Of a stretch of 17,211 bases of DNA, positions 1-10,427 are shown piece after piece. Every line of letters starts with the position of its first letter. Within the stretch, counting starts at the first letter, position 1. Source of the DNA: DALYLB01 sp046154695. GTDB taxonomy: Bacteria > Acidobacteriota > Blastocatellia > RBC074. The stretch spans positions 1 through 17,211 of the forward strand of contig JBJXFI010000043.1 in the NCBI GenBank assembly GCA_046154695.1, in the 5' to 3' direction. The notes beneath the pieces were generated by a model, which was not told where the DNA came from, made no database searches, and was given only the letters and a program-made list of their open reading frames with translations. The translations under genes and the position numbers were made by a program.

Positions 1-2
1 GC

Positions 3-60
3 CCTGGGGTTCCGGCTTCGCCTTCACCCCAGGCTATATGCTGCCACCCGCTTCGCGGGT
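3..60. repeat. Two small palindromes at the left edge, intergenic
   Basis: Two inverted repeats lie upstream of the antiporter gene. Positions 3-10 pair perfectly with 26-33 (CCTGGGGT / ACCCCAGG), enclosing a GC-rich 15-nt interior. Positions 46-51 pair with 55-60 (ACCCGC / GCGGGT) around a 3-nt loop. Neither is followed by a T tract, so neither is a clear intrinsic terminator for the strand shown. They look like dispersed intergenic palindromes, but only the window edge is visible, and the gene they may follow is outside the window. Confidence 0.4.
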
Positions 61-105
61 TGAGGCAAAAGAACTTCAATACACCCTCTAAACTTAATGC
101 CATTG

Positions 106-125
106 GCCTGAAGGCGGAACTCCGA
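106..125 (-). repeat. Single REP-like element (20-bp match to the pair at 10439-10510)
   Basis: The 20 bases at 106-125 are identical to 10488-10507 and are the reverse complement of 10442-10461. The element contains a short hairpin core (GCC-TGAA-GGC). Read on the minus strand, a GGAG tetranucleotide precedes the hairpin, the arrangement described for bacterial REP sequences. It ends about 12 bases before the Shine-Dalgarno of the antiporter gene. Here it is a single unit; near 10.4 kb it is a pair. No REP-associated tyrosine transposase is visible in the window. Confidence 0.6.
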
Positions 126-150
126 GCATTTCCCGAGAAGGAGGATTTTG

Positions 151-1512
151 ATGATTGGCTGGCTGGGCGGCCTGGAATTTCTGTTGATGGCCGCGCCGGC
201 GCTGAATGTGGCGCGCGCGGAGACGGGAAATGATCTCTCACACGGACTGGATCCGTTGGTGCTCGGCGGCATCGCCATGCTGCTGTTGATCGCGAAGATC
301 GGCGGAGAGCTTTTTGAGCGGATCAAACAACCCGCCGTGCTCGGTGAATTGATCGGCGGGATCCTCATCGGGAATCTCGCGCTTGTCGGGTTGACGGGCT
401 TTGAGGTGTTCAAGACGAACGCGGTGATCGGCGCACTGGCCGAGATCGGCGTGATTATTCTGCTCTTTGAAGTCGGGCTGGAATCGAATATCCGCGAAAT
501 GCTCGAGGTCGGCTGGTCCTCCCTGTTGGTGGCGGTTGCCGGAGTCGTCGCGCCGTTCTTTCTCGGATGGGGCGTGGCGGCCCACTTTCTGCCCGGCGAA
601 GCGGCGCTGGGCCATGTTTTCATCGGCGCGACGATGTGCGCCACAAGCGTCGGCATCACGGCCCGCGTGCTCAAGGACATGGGCAGGCTGCACTCGCTGG
701 TTTCACGGATCATTCTCGGCGCGGCGGTCATCGACGACGTCATCGGCCTGTTGATACTGGCTGTGATCTCCGGCGCGATCAGCGCCGCCGCCGCCGGGAC
801 CTCGCTCTCGCTGGCGGGGATCGCGCTGATCGCCTTCAAGGCGGTCTCTTTTCTGATCGCGGCGACCGCCGTCGGACACTTCATTGTCCCCGGCCTGTTT
901 AACCGGGTCGGCCGTCTCGAAGTGCGCGGACTGTTGCTGGCTCTGGCGATTTCCTTCTGTTTTCTGATGGCGTGGCTGGCGGCGATCGTCGGACTGGCGG
1001 CGATTGTCGGCGCCTTCGCCGCCGGGCTGGTCCTCGATGAGGCGTATTATGAATCCTTCCGCACCCGGGGCGAGAAGAACCTCGAGGAGCTGATCCAGCC
1101 CGTGAGCAGCCTGCTGGTTCCGCTCTTCTTCGTCGTTATGGGCCTGAAAGTCGACCTGCGGGCGTTCTGGCAATGGGAGTCGCTGGGATTCGCGATCACT
1201 CTCACGATCGCCGCAGTTATCGGCAAACAGGTATGCTCCCTCGCCGTGGTCGAGAAAAACGTCAATCGCCTGGCCGTGGGCCTGGGGATGGTTCCCCGCG
1301 GCGAAGTCGGATTGATTTTCGCCGGAATCGGGGCCTCCCTCTCGCTCCCCAACAACCAGGGCGTCAGCGAGCCGGTGATCAATGCCGGGACCTTTGGCGT
1401 CGTCGTCACGATGGTCATTTTGACGACATTATTGACGCCGCCCGCGCTCAAATGGGCGATGGGAGAAAGCGCCCCGACGGCGGAAAAAAGCTACAGTGTT
1501 CCGCCAAAATGA
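151..1512 (+). CDS. Cation:proton antiporter, CPA2 (KefB/NapA-like) family
   Basis: This polytopic inner-membrane protein of 453 residues most likely exchanges Na+ or K+ for H+. The first ~24 residues look like a signal peptide ending ARA-E, followed by about a dozen hydrophobic segments. The key family signature is Asp-Asp at residues 195-196 (AAVIDDVIGLL), the paired acidic residues used for ion/proton coupling in CPA2 carriers; the DD form is associated with electrogenic Na+/H+ exchange. A second conserved motif, PRGEVGL (382-388), lies in a late helix. There is no C-terminal RCK/TrkA domain, so it is not a full KefB/C. ATG at 151 is chosen because AAGGAGG (138-144) sits 6 nt upstream; a TTG at 148 is in frame but too close. 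It converges on the MFS gene with a 25-nt gap and no convincing terminator. Substrate ion is inferred. Confidence 0.88.
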   Translation: MIGWLGGLEFLLMAAPALNVARAETGNDLSHGLDPLVLGGIAMLLLIAKIGGELFERIKQPAVLGELIGGILIGNLALVGLTGFEVFKTNAVIGALAEIGVIILLFEVGLESNIREMLEVGWSSLLVAVAGVVAPFFLGWGVAAHFLPGEAALGHVFIGATMCATSVGITARVLKDMGRLHSLVSRIILGAAVIDDVIGLLILAVISGAISAAAAGTSLSLAGIALIAFKAVSFLIAATAVGHFIVPGLFNRVGRLEVRGLLLALAISFCFLMAWLAAIVGLAAIVGAFAAGLVLDEAYYESFRTRGEKNLEELIQPVSSLLVPLFFVVMGLKVDLRAFWQWESLGFAITLTIAAVIGKQVCSLAVVEKNVNRLAVGLGMVPRGEVGLIFAGIGASLSLPNNQGVSEPVINAGTFGVVVTMVILTTLLTPPALKWAMGESAPTAEKSYSVPPK

Positions 1513-1537
1513 CCGGGACAAATACCGGCGCTCCGAT

Positions 1538-2818
1538 TTAGATCTCGGCCGGCTCCATCTTCGGCACGAGCAGGTGAATCACCCCCCACGCGACGAGATA
1601 GGTTACGCCGGCGATGATGAACATCGGCAGGTAATAACTCGAATCCTTCTTGAGCACTTCGCCGATATAGAGCGGCAGCAGAATGCCGCCGATGGCGCCG
1701 GCGCAGCTTCCGATGCCGACGACCGACCCGACCGCCTTGCGGGGGAACATATCCGCCGTCAGGGTGAAGAGATTGGCCGACCAACCCTGATGGGCGCCCG
1801 CCGCGATGCCGATCAGAATCACCGCCGTCCAGGCGCTCTTCACATAAAAGGCCACCGTCACCATCGGCATGATCGCGGCGAAGAGGAGCATCGTCAACTT
1901 TCGCGCCCGATTGACCGTCCAACCGCGATTGATCAACGAGGACGAGAGCCACCCGCCGCCCACCGATCCCACGTCCGCGATCAGATACACCACCGTCAGA
2001 TACGGAATCAGCGAGGTGTCGCGAATGCCGAAGCTCTTATCCAGGAATTTCGGCAGCCAGAAGAGATAGAACCACCAGACGGGATCGGTCAGCATCTTTC
2101 CCAAAGAGAACGCCCAAAGCTGCCGGTATTTGAGCAGCGGCAGCCAGGGAACCTTCGTCTTGTCTTCGTCCGCCTCCCCTTCGCGGATCAGTTGAAACTC
2201 CTCCGCCGACAGGCTCGGATGCTCCTCCGGACTCTTGTAGAGCCACCACCAGAAGATCAACCAGAGAAACCCGACCGCGCCGGTGAAAAGAAACGCGCTC
2301 TGCCAGCCATAATACTTGCTCAGTGTCAGCGCGGTGACCGGGGCGATGATTGCGCCGACGTTCGTCCCCGCGTTGAAGATTCCGGTCGCGAGCGCGCGCT
2401 CCCGCTTCGGAAACCATTCCGCCACCGTCTTGACCGACCCCGGAAAATTGGCGGCTTCGCCGATTCCCAAAAAGAACCGCGCGATCATAAACCCCGTCGC
2501 GGTCGCCGCCAGCGCATGGCCCATCCCCGCCAGCGACCAGATGACCAGCGCGATCGTAAAACCCAGTTTGATCCCGATCCGGTCCAGCAGGCCTCCCCAT
2601 ACCAGAAACATCCCCGCATACGCGATCTGAAACCAGATGACAATCCAGCTGTACTCCGGTTCGCTCCACCCAATCACCCGCTGCAGCTCCGGCGCAAGCG
2701 TCCCCAGCACCTGCCGATCAACGTAATTCACCACCGTGGCGAAAAAGAGCAGGCCGCAAATATACCAGCGCAGGTTCTTGATCTTCGCGCCGCCGGCGGC
2801 AACGGTTGTTTGATCCAT
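1538..2818 (-). CDS. MFS transporter, anion:cation symporter (hexuronate/ExuT-like) family
   Basis: This is an inner-membrane major facilitator of 426 residues with about 12 predicted helices. The first helix ends in NYVDRQVLGTLAPEL (residues 31-45), and a later segment reads GEAANFPGSVKTVAEWFP. Both are hallmarks of the ACS/ExuT group, whose members import hexuronates or related organic acids with a cation. The central cytoplasmic loop is charged (around SPEEHPSLSAEEF). The start is placed at 2818 because an AGGAGG lies 4 nt upstream (complement of 2823-2828). A longer frame opening at a GTG near 2902 would begin inside the predicted promoter and is rejected. A sigma70-like promoter and a GntR-type palindrome lie just upstream (2882-2914), fitting sugar-acid control. 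Substrate is inferred from family only; other organic acids are possible. Confidence 0.88.
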   Translation of the reverse strand: MDQTTVAAGGAKIKNLRWYICGLLFFATVVNYVDRQVLGTLAPELQRVIGWSEPEYSWIVIWFQIAYAGMFLVWGGLLDRIGIKLGFTIALVIWSLAGMGHALAATATGFMIARFFLGIGEAANFPGSVKTVAEWFPKRERALATGIFNAGTNVGAIIAPVTALTLSKYYGWQSAFLFTGAVGFLWLIFWWWLYKSPEEHPSLSAEEFQLIREGEADEDKTKVPWLPLLKYRQLWAFSLGKMLTDPVWWFYLFWLPKFLDKSFGIRDTSLIPYLTVVYLIADVGSVGGGWLSSSLINRGWTVNRARKLTMLLFAAIMPMVTVAFYVKSAWTAVILIGIAAGAHQGWSANLFTLTADMFPRKAVGSVVGIGSCAGAIGGILLPLYIGEVLKKDSSYYLPMFIIAGVTYLVAWGVIHLLVPKMEPAEI

Positions 2819-2881
2819 CGGACCTCCTGATTGTCGATCTGAATTTTCGCGAGAATCGCGTATCCGGGAAAAAGCGCGCGT

Positions 2882-2910
2882 AGCATAGTTGAGTGTTGAC
2901 ACTTGGTCAA
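2882..2910 (-). promoter_or_regulatory. Predicted sigma70-like promoter for the MFS transporter
   Basis: Read on the minus strand, TTGACC (2910-2905) is separated by exactly 17 nt from TATGCT (2887-2882). This matches the -35 in five of six positions and the -10 in four of six. It would start transcription near 2875, giving a leader of about 57 nt before the ATG at 2818. It overlaps the opposite-facing promoter. Confidence 0.5.
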
Positions 2911-2924
2911 ACCATTCGGATAAT
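2896..2924 (+). promoter_or_regulatory. Predicted sigma70-like promoter facing the first TonB-dependent receptor
   Basis: TTGACA (2896-2901, perfect consensus) is separated by 17 nt from GATAAT (2919-2924, five of six). This is the best promoter match seen in the window. It points to the receptor gene at 3271, implying a leader of about 340 nt. A nearer, unrecognised promoter could serve the receptor, and this one could instead make a short RNA. Confidence 0.55.
2904..2914. promoter_or_regulatory. Candidate GntR-family (FadR/UxuR type) operator
   Basis: TGGTCAAACCA is a palindrome with arms TGGT/ACCA and a 3-nt centre. It fits the TNGTNNNACNA pattern known for FadR-subfamily GntR regulators such as UxuR, ExuR and LldR. 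It sits in the spacer of the rightward promoter and overlaps the -35 of the leftward one, so a bound protein could repress both. A second palindrome, AGTGT-TG-ACACT (2892-2903), overlaps the rightward -35. No GntR gene is in the window. Confidence 0.4.
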
Positions 2925-2930
2925 CACCGC

Positions 2931-3270
2931 AGCCGACGACAATTATCGATCTGGATCGTCCACACAAAATATCATTTCGTCGGCATTGCTGGGCAACCAC
3001 TTCAGATACGCGAGATCACGAATCGCGAAATAGACCGACAGCACAATTCATTTCTGTCTCTTCCCCTTCGGGAATCAAGCGGGGGAGCATCGGCATCTCC
3101 GGGCGCGCATATCGTTTTCCGGGGCCGATGGGATCGCGCGAACGACGGCGGTCGAGTCGGGAGTAATCCGCAATCATTCGAAGAGCACGAAGGCGAAGAG
3201 CATGCAGGCGCGGATTGATTGATCTACGCCACTCACAAGTCCCAGGACAAGAAAGGAAAAGAGAATAACA
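2931..3270 (+). other. Long untranslated leader of the first receptor gene; no gene seen
   Basis: About 340 bases separate the predicted promoter from the receptor ATG. I see no convincing coding frame: the one open frame starts upstream of the promoter, has no ribosome site and no recognisable composition. One possible long-range hairpin pairs CATCGGC (3088-3094) with GCCGATG (3124-3130), with an inner CCGG/CCGG pairing. I recognise no known riboswitch class. The purine-rich stretch 3250-3264 immediately before the ATG serves as a ribosome-binding region. Confidence 0.35.
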
Positions 3271-6726
<3,456 letters not shown>

Positions 6727-6747
6727 AACGACAGGCGGCTTTCAAAC

Positions 6748-6784
6748 GAGGGGATTGCGGGCACGCAATCCCCTCTGTTGTTTT
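6748..6784 (+). terminator. Intrinsic terminator after the first receptor gene
   Basis: A perfect 11-bp stem (GAGGGGATTGC at 6748-6758 with GCAATCCCCTC at 6765-6775) closes a 6-nt loop and is followed by TGTTGTTTT. It starts 21 nt after the receptor stop codon. It separates the receptor from the dehydrogenase unit, which therefore probably has its own promoter or depends on read-through. No convincing promoter was found in 6785-6836. Confidence 0.88.
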
Positions 6785-6812
6785 CGGGAAGCGAACTCGC
6801 AAGCCCATATGC

Positions 6813-8975
6813 ATGACTGAAAACCAAACGAGAACCATGACGATCAAAAGCTGGAAAACCGGTTTGCTTTCGGGAATGGCGGCGGCGGCGGCGATTCTTT
6901 TTTTACAGGCGTCGCCGGCCGGGTCGGCGAATCCGGAGGAATGGCCCGGCTATGGCGGCGGGGCGGAAAACACGCACCGATCATCGCTCACACAGATCAA
7001 CCGCGAAAACGTCGGCCGGTTGGAGGTCGCGTGGACCTATGACACCGGCGACGAGTTCGAGAGATCTGAAATGCAATGCAATCCGATCATCATCAACGGA
7101 GTGCTATACGCCACGTCGCCGAGGATGCGGGTCTTTGCGCTGGATGCGGCGACGGGGAAAGAGAGATGGACCTTCGACCCGAACGAGGGACGGCGGGGCC
7201 TGGGAACCACGCGCAACCGCGGCGTGACGTATTGGGCGGGGGGCGGCGAGGAGCGCGTCTATTTCGGTTTTCGGAACTGGTTGTACGCGCTCGACGCCCG
7301 GACCGGGCAGCCGGTCATGAGTTTCGGCGACGCCGGGCGCATCGATTTGCGCGAGGGATTGGGGCGGGAGTCGAAGGACCTTTCCGTCGGGCTGACCACG
7401 CCCGGCGTGATCTACAAGGATCTGCTGATCCTCGGCAGCCTCGTCAGCGAAACGCTGCCCGCCGCGCCGGGCCACATCCGCGCCTATGATCTTCGCACCG
7501 GCAAACAGCGATGGATCTTTCATACGATTCCGCAGCCGGGCCAGTTCGGCTATGCCACCTGGCCCAAAGACGCCTGGCAATACATCGGCGGCGCGAACAA
7601 CTGGAGCGGGATGGCGGTGGACGAGAAGCGGGGGCTGGTCTTCGCGCCGACCGGCTCGGCGACCTACGATTTTTATGGAGCGAACCGGCATGGCGACAAC
7701 CTGTTCGCCGATTCACTGCTCTGTCTGGACGCCGCGACCGGAAAGCGCAAATGGCATTTCCAGACGGTTCGCCACGATTTGTGGGATCGCGATCTGCCGG
7801 CGGCGCCCACGCTGGTGACGATTCGGCGAAATGGCCGGGCGGTCGATGCCGTCGCCCAGATCACCAAAACCGGCCATGTCTTCGTTTTCGAGCGCGAAAC
7901 CGGCAAGCCGGTTTTTCCGATCGAGTATCACAAGGTCTCGACGTCGGGGATCGACGGCGAAAAGCCGGCCGACACGCAGCCGCTGCCCGTGCTGCCTCCG
8001 CCGGTCGCGCGGCAGATTATGACCGAAGAGACGCTGACCCGGCGCACGCCCGAGGCGCATGCGTCGGTTCTCGAACGATTTCGCAAACTGCGAAGCGTCG
8101 GGCAATTCGACCCGCCGGGCACGCAGGGAAGCATCGTCCTTCCGGGCTTCGATGGAGGGCCGGGCTGGGGAGGCGCGGCGTTCGATCCCGAGACCGGATG
8201 GCTCTTCATCAACTCCAGCGAAGTCCCCTGCATTCTTCGGCTCGTCGAACGCCCGCGGCCCAAAGCGCAACCGGGCGGCAGAAGCCTGTACGACCGCAAC
8301 TGCGCCAGTTGTCATGGCAAGGACATGAAGGGCAGCCCGCCGGAGTTTCCCGGACTGAGCGAGGTCAGTCGAAAATACAACGAGACGGAATTGCGAACGA
8401 TGATCCGCAACGGTTCCGGGCGTATGCCGAGTTTCTCCACGCTGGGCAGCGAATCCATACGGGTGATGGCGCGCTTCCTGTTGACCGGAGAAGATGTCAA
8501 GATCGCATCGGATCAGGCGAGCGCCTCCCCGATCGAGCAGAAGTACGCGATGGACGGGTACAACCGGTTTTTCGATCCGGACGGATACCCCGCGATCGCT
8601 CCGCCGTGGGGCACGCTCAATGCGATCGATCTGAACAAGGGCTCGATCGCATGGCGGATTCCATTTGGAGAGCATCCGGAACTCGTGGCGCAGGGCTTGC
8701 GCGACACGGGAAGCTGGAATTATGGCGGCCCGATCGTCACCGCCGGCGGCTTGATCTTCATCGGCGCGACAAACTACGATAAAAAATTCCGGGCGTTCGA
8801 TAAAGCGACAGGCAGGCTGTTGTGGGAGGCCATGCTCCCCGCCGCCGGGAACGCGACGCCCTCGACCTATCAGGCGGGCGGCAGGCAGTTCGTCGTCATT
8901 GCCGCCGGCGGCGGCAAACGCGGCGGCGAGTCGGGCGGCAAGTACGTCGCCTTCGCGCTGCCGCGAACCCGATAG
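6813..8975 (+). CDS. PQQ-dependent dehydrogenase with an inserted cytochrome c domain (glucose-dehydrogenase-like)
   Basis: This exported quinoprotein of up to 720 residues is predicted to oxidise a sugar or alcohol with pyrroloquinoline quinone and pass electrons to its own haem. The N-terminus has a signal peptide (MAAAAAILFLQASPAGSA region). Propeller repeats carry ATGKxxW-type tryptophan-docking motifs (LDAATGKERW, DLRTGKQRW, DAATGKRKW). RHDLWDRD (320-327) and TKTGHVFVF (from 351) match the membrane-type glucose dehydrogenase group; K352 is plausibly the catalytic lysine, by analogy. CASCH at 497-501 binds haem c covalently, and M538 (GRMPSF) is a likely axial ligand. The haem domain sits between propeller blades, because propeller sequence resumes after ~570 and ends in KATGRLLWE. 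No ribosome site marks the ATG at 6813; the ATG at 6837 gives a more usual signal peptide. The TPR gene follows after 15 nt. The exact substrate is unknown. Confidence 0.9.
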   Translation: MTENQTRTMTIKSWKTGLLSGMAAAAAILFLQASPAGSANPEEWPGYGGGAENTHRSSLTQINRENVGRLEVAWTYDTGDEFERSEMQCNPIIINGVLYATSPRMRVFALDAATGKERWTFDPNEGRRGLGTTRNRGVTYWAGGGEERVYFGFRNWLYALDARTGQPVMSFGDAGRIDLREGLGRESKDLSVGLTTPGVIYKDLLILGSLVSETLPAAPGHIRAYDLRTGKQRWIFHTIPQPGQFGYATWPKDAWQYIGGANNWSGMAVDEKRGLVFAPTGSATYDFYGANRHGDNLFADSLLCLDAATGKRKWHFQTVRHDLWDRDLPAAPTLVTIRRNGRAVDAVAQITKTGHVFVFERETGKPVFPIEYHKVSTSGIDGEKPADTQPLPVLPPPVARQIMTEETLTRRTPEAHASVLERFRKLRSVGQFDPPGTQGSIVLPGFDGGPGWGGAAFDPETGWLFINSSEVPCILRLVERPRPKAQPGGRSLYDRNCASCHGKDMKGSPPEFPGLSEVSRKYNETELRTMIRNGSGRMPSFSTLGSESIRVMARFLLTGEDVKIASDQASASPIEQKYAMDGYNRFFDPDGYPAIAPPWGTLNAIDLNKGSIAWRIPFGEHPELVAQGLRDTGSWNYGGPIVTAGGLIFIGATNYDKKFRAFDKATGRLLWEAMLPAAGNATPSTYQAGGRQFVVIAAGGGKRGGESGGKYVAFALPRTR

Positions 8976-8990
8976 CATTCAGAAATATCC

Positions 8991-10427
8991 ATGCGTTTTT
9001 GGTTCGATTTCATTGCCGGAAAAGGCGGAGCGATCGCCGCGAGCCTGATTGCGGCGTGCCTCTTCGCGGCGCCGCTGCGGGCGCAGACAGCGCCCGCGCT
9101 TCCGGCCGTCGTCGTTGAAAACTTCGAGCCGGAGATTCGCGAACAGGTCGGCAAAGCCCTCGCCGGCGCGCAGGCCAAACCGCGCGACGCGGAGGCGAGC
9201 GGGTGGCTCGGGATGACGCTGCACACATACGAGCAGTACGAGTCCGCGGCCATCTGTTATGAACGTGCCCACATTCTGGCGCCCAATGAGTTTCGGTGGG
9301 CCTATTACCTCGGCATGACGCGCGCCGAGCTGGGGCGGCAGCGCGAGGCGGCCCTGGCGTTCAAAGCGGCGCTGCGGCTGCAGCCCGATCATCTGCCCGC
9401 GCAGTTGCGGCTGGCGGACGCGCTGCTCGCCGACGGGCAGCTCGACGAAAGCCGGCAATTGTTTGAAGCCGTGGCGAAGCGAAACGCCCGCATCGCGCAG
9501 GCAAGTTACGGCATGGGGCGGATTGCGTCCGCCGGAGGCGATTCGGCCGCCGCCGCCGGCCATTATCGAAAGGCGATCGAGCTGTTCGCCGATTACGGCG
9601 CGGCCCATTACGCGCTGGGAATGGCATTGCGGGATCAGGGCAGGCTCGCCGAGGCGCAGGAGCATCTGGAACTCTCCCAGCGGATGAAATTTTCGCGCCC
9701 CACGCTGGAGGACGCCCACATCGTCTCGATAGCCGAGATGAACGCGGGGGCGTCGAAGCACCTCAAGCGCGGCGCGGCGCTCGAAAGCGCCGGGCGGGTC
9801 GCGGAGTCGATCGAGGAGCACGAGCGCGCGCTGGAGATCAATCCGTGGCTGGCGCAGGCGCACATCAACCTGATCTCGCTTTATGGCCGCGCCGGGCAGG
9901 TTGAAAAGGCGGAAAAGCACTATCGCGCGGCCGTCGGCATCAATCCCGACCTGCCCGACATTCACTACAATTTCGGCGTGCTGCTGGTCGGCCGGGAAAA
10001 GTATGAACAGGCGGCCGCGGCCTTTCGGCAATGCCTGCAGCTCAATCCCTATTATGCCGAGGCGCATCACAATTACGCCGTGATGATCGAGCGCGAGGGA
10101 AGGCTGGACGAGGCGGCGGCCCATTATCGCAAGGCCATTGAAAACAAGCCCGGCTACCGGTCGGCGCGCTTCCACCTGGGCCGCATCCTGGTCAACCAGG
10201 ACAAGCTGCCGGAAGCGATCGAGCAGTTCCTGCAGACATTGACGCCGGAAGACGAAGAGACGCCGCGGTTCACTTATGCTTTGGGCGCGACCTGCATCCG
10301 GGCCGGCGATCGCCAACAAGGCGTGCGCTATCTTCGCGAAGCCCTGAAGCTCGCATTGGCGATGAAACAGACGCAGCTCGCGGACAGCATCGAGCGGGAC
10401 CTGAAGACGCTGGAGCCGGGAAAATGA
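8991..10427 (+). CDS. Exported tetratricopeptide-repeat protein
   Basis: This protein of 478 residues has a signal peptide with cleavage likely after residue 31 (LRA-QT). The mature part is almost entirely TPR helices: about 11 consecutive ~34-residue units from about residue 65 to near the C-terminus, with recurrent patterns such as HYNFGVLLVGREKYEQAAAA and RLDEAAAHYRKAIENKP. TPR arrays are scaffolds for protein-protein contacts; no catalytic domain is visible. It probably acts in the periplasm. The start follows the dehydrogenase stop by 15 nt without a clear Shine-Dalgarno. Its own stop overlaps the next start as ATGA, so all three genes look like one operon and the TPR protein may bridge its two neighbours. 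TPR plus ASPIC/UnbV neighbours recur in Acidobacteriota, but their function is not established. Confidence 0.88.
   Translation: MRFWFDFIAGKGGAIAASLIAACLFAAPLRAQTAPALPAVVVENFEPEIREQVGKALAGAQAKPRDAEASGWLGMTLHTYEQYESAAICYERAHILAPNEFRWAYYLGMTRAELGRQREAALAFKAALRLQPDHLPAQLRLADALLADGQLDESRQLFEAVAKRNARIAQASYGMGRIASAGGDSAAAAGHYRKAIELFADYGAAHYALGMALRDQGRLAEAQEHLELSQRMKFSRPTLEDAHIVSIAEMNAGASKHLKRGAALESAGRVAESIEEHERALEINPWLAQAHINLISLYGRAGQVEKAEKHYRAAVGINPDLPDIHYNFGVLLVGREKYEQAAAAFRQCLQLNPYYAEAHHNYAVMIEREGRLDEAAAHYRKAIENKPGYRSARFHLGRILVNQDKLPEAIEQFLQTLTPEDEETPRFTYALGATCIRAGDRQQGVRYLREALKLALAMKQTQLADSIERDLKTLEPGK

Noticed and set aside
1513..1537. Bidirectional terminator between antiporter and MFS gene
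   Set aside because: Only a 4-bp CCGG/CCGG pairing is visible, with no T or A tract; not supportable.
1496..2830. A 444-codon plus-strand open frame opposite the MFS gene
   Set aside because: Arg/His/Gln-rich mirror of a polytopic membrane protein gene; no membrane or catalytic motif of its own.
2889..3218. A 109-codon plus-strand frame in the receptor leader
   Set aside because: Starts upstream of the predicted promoter, has no ribosome site, and the translated sequence matches nothing I recognise.
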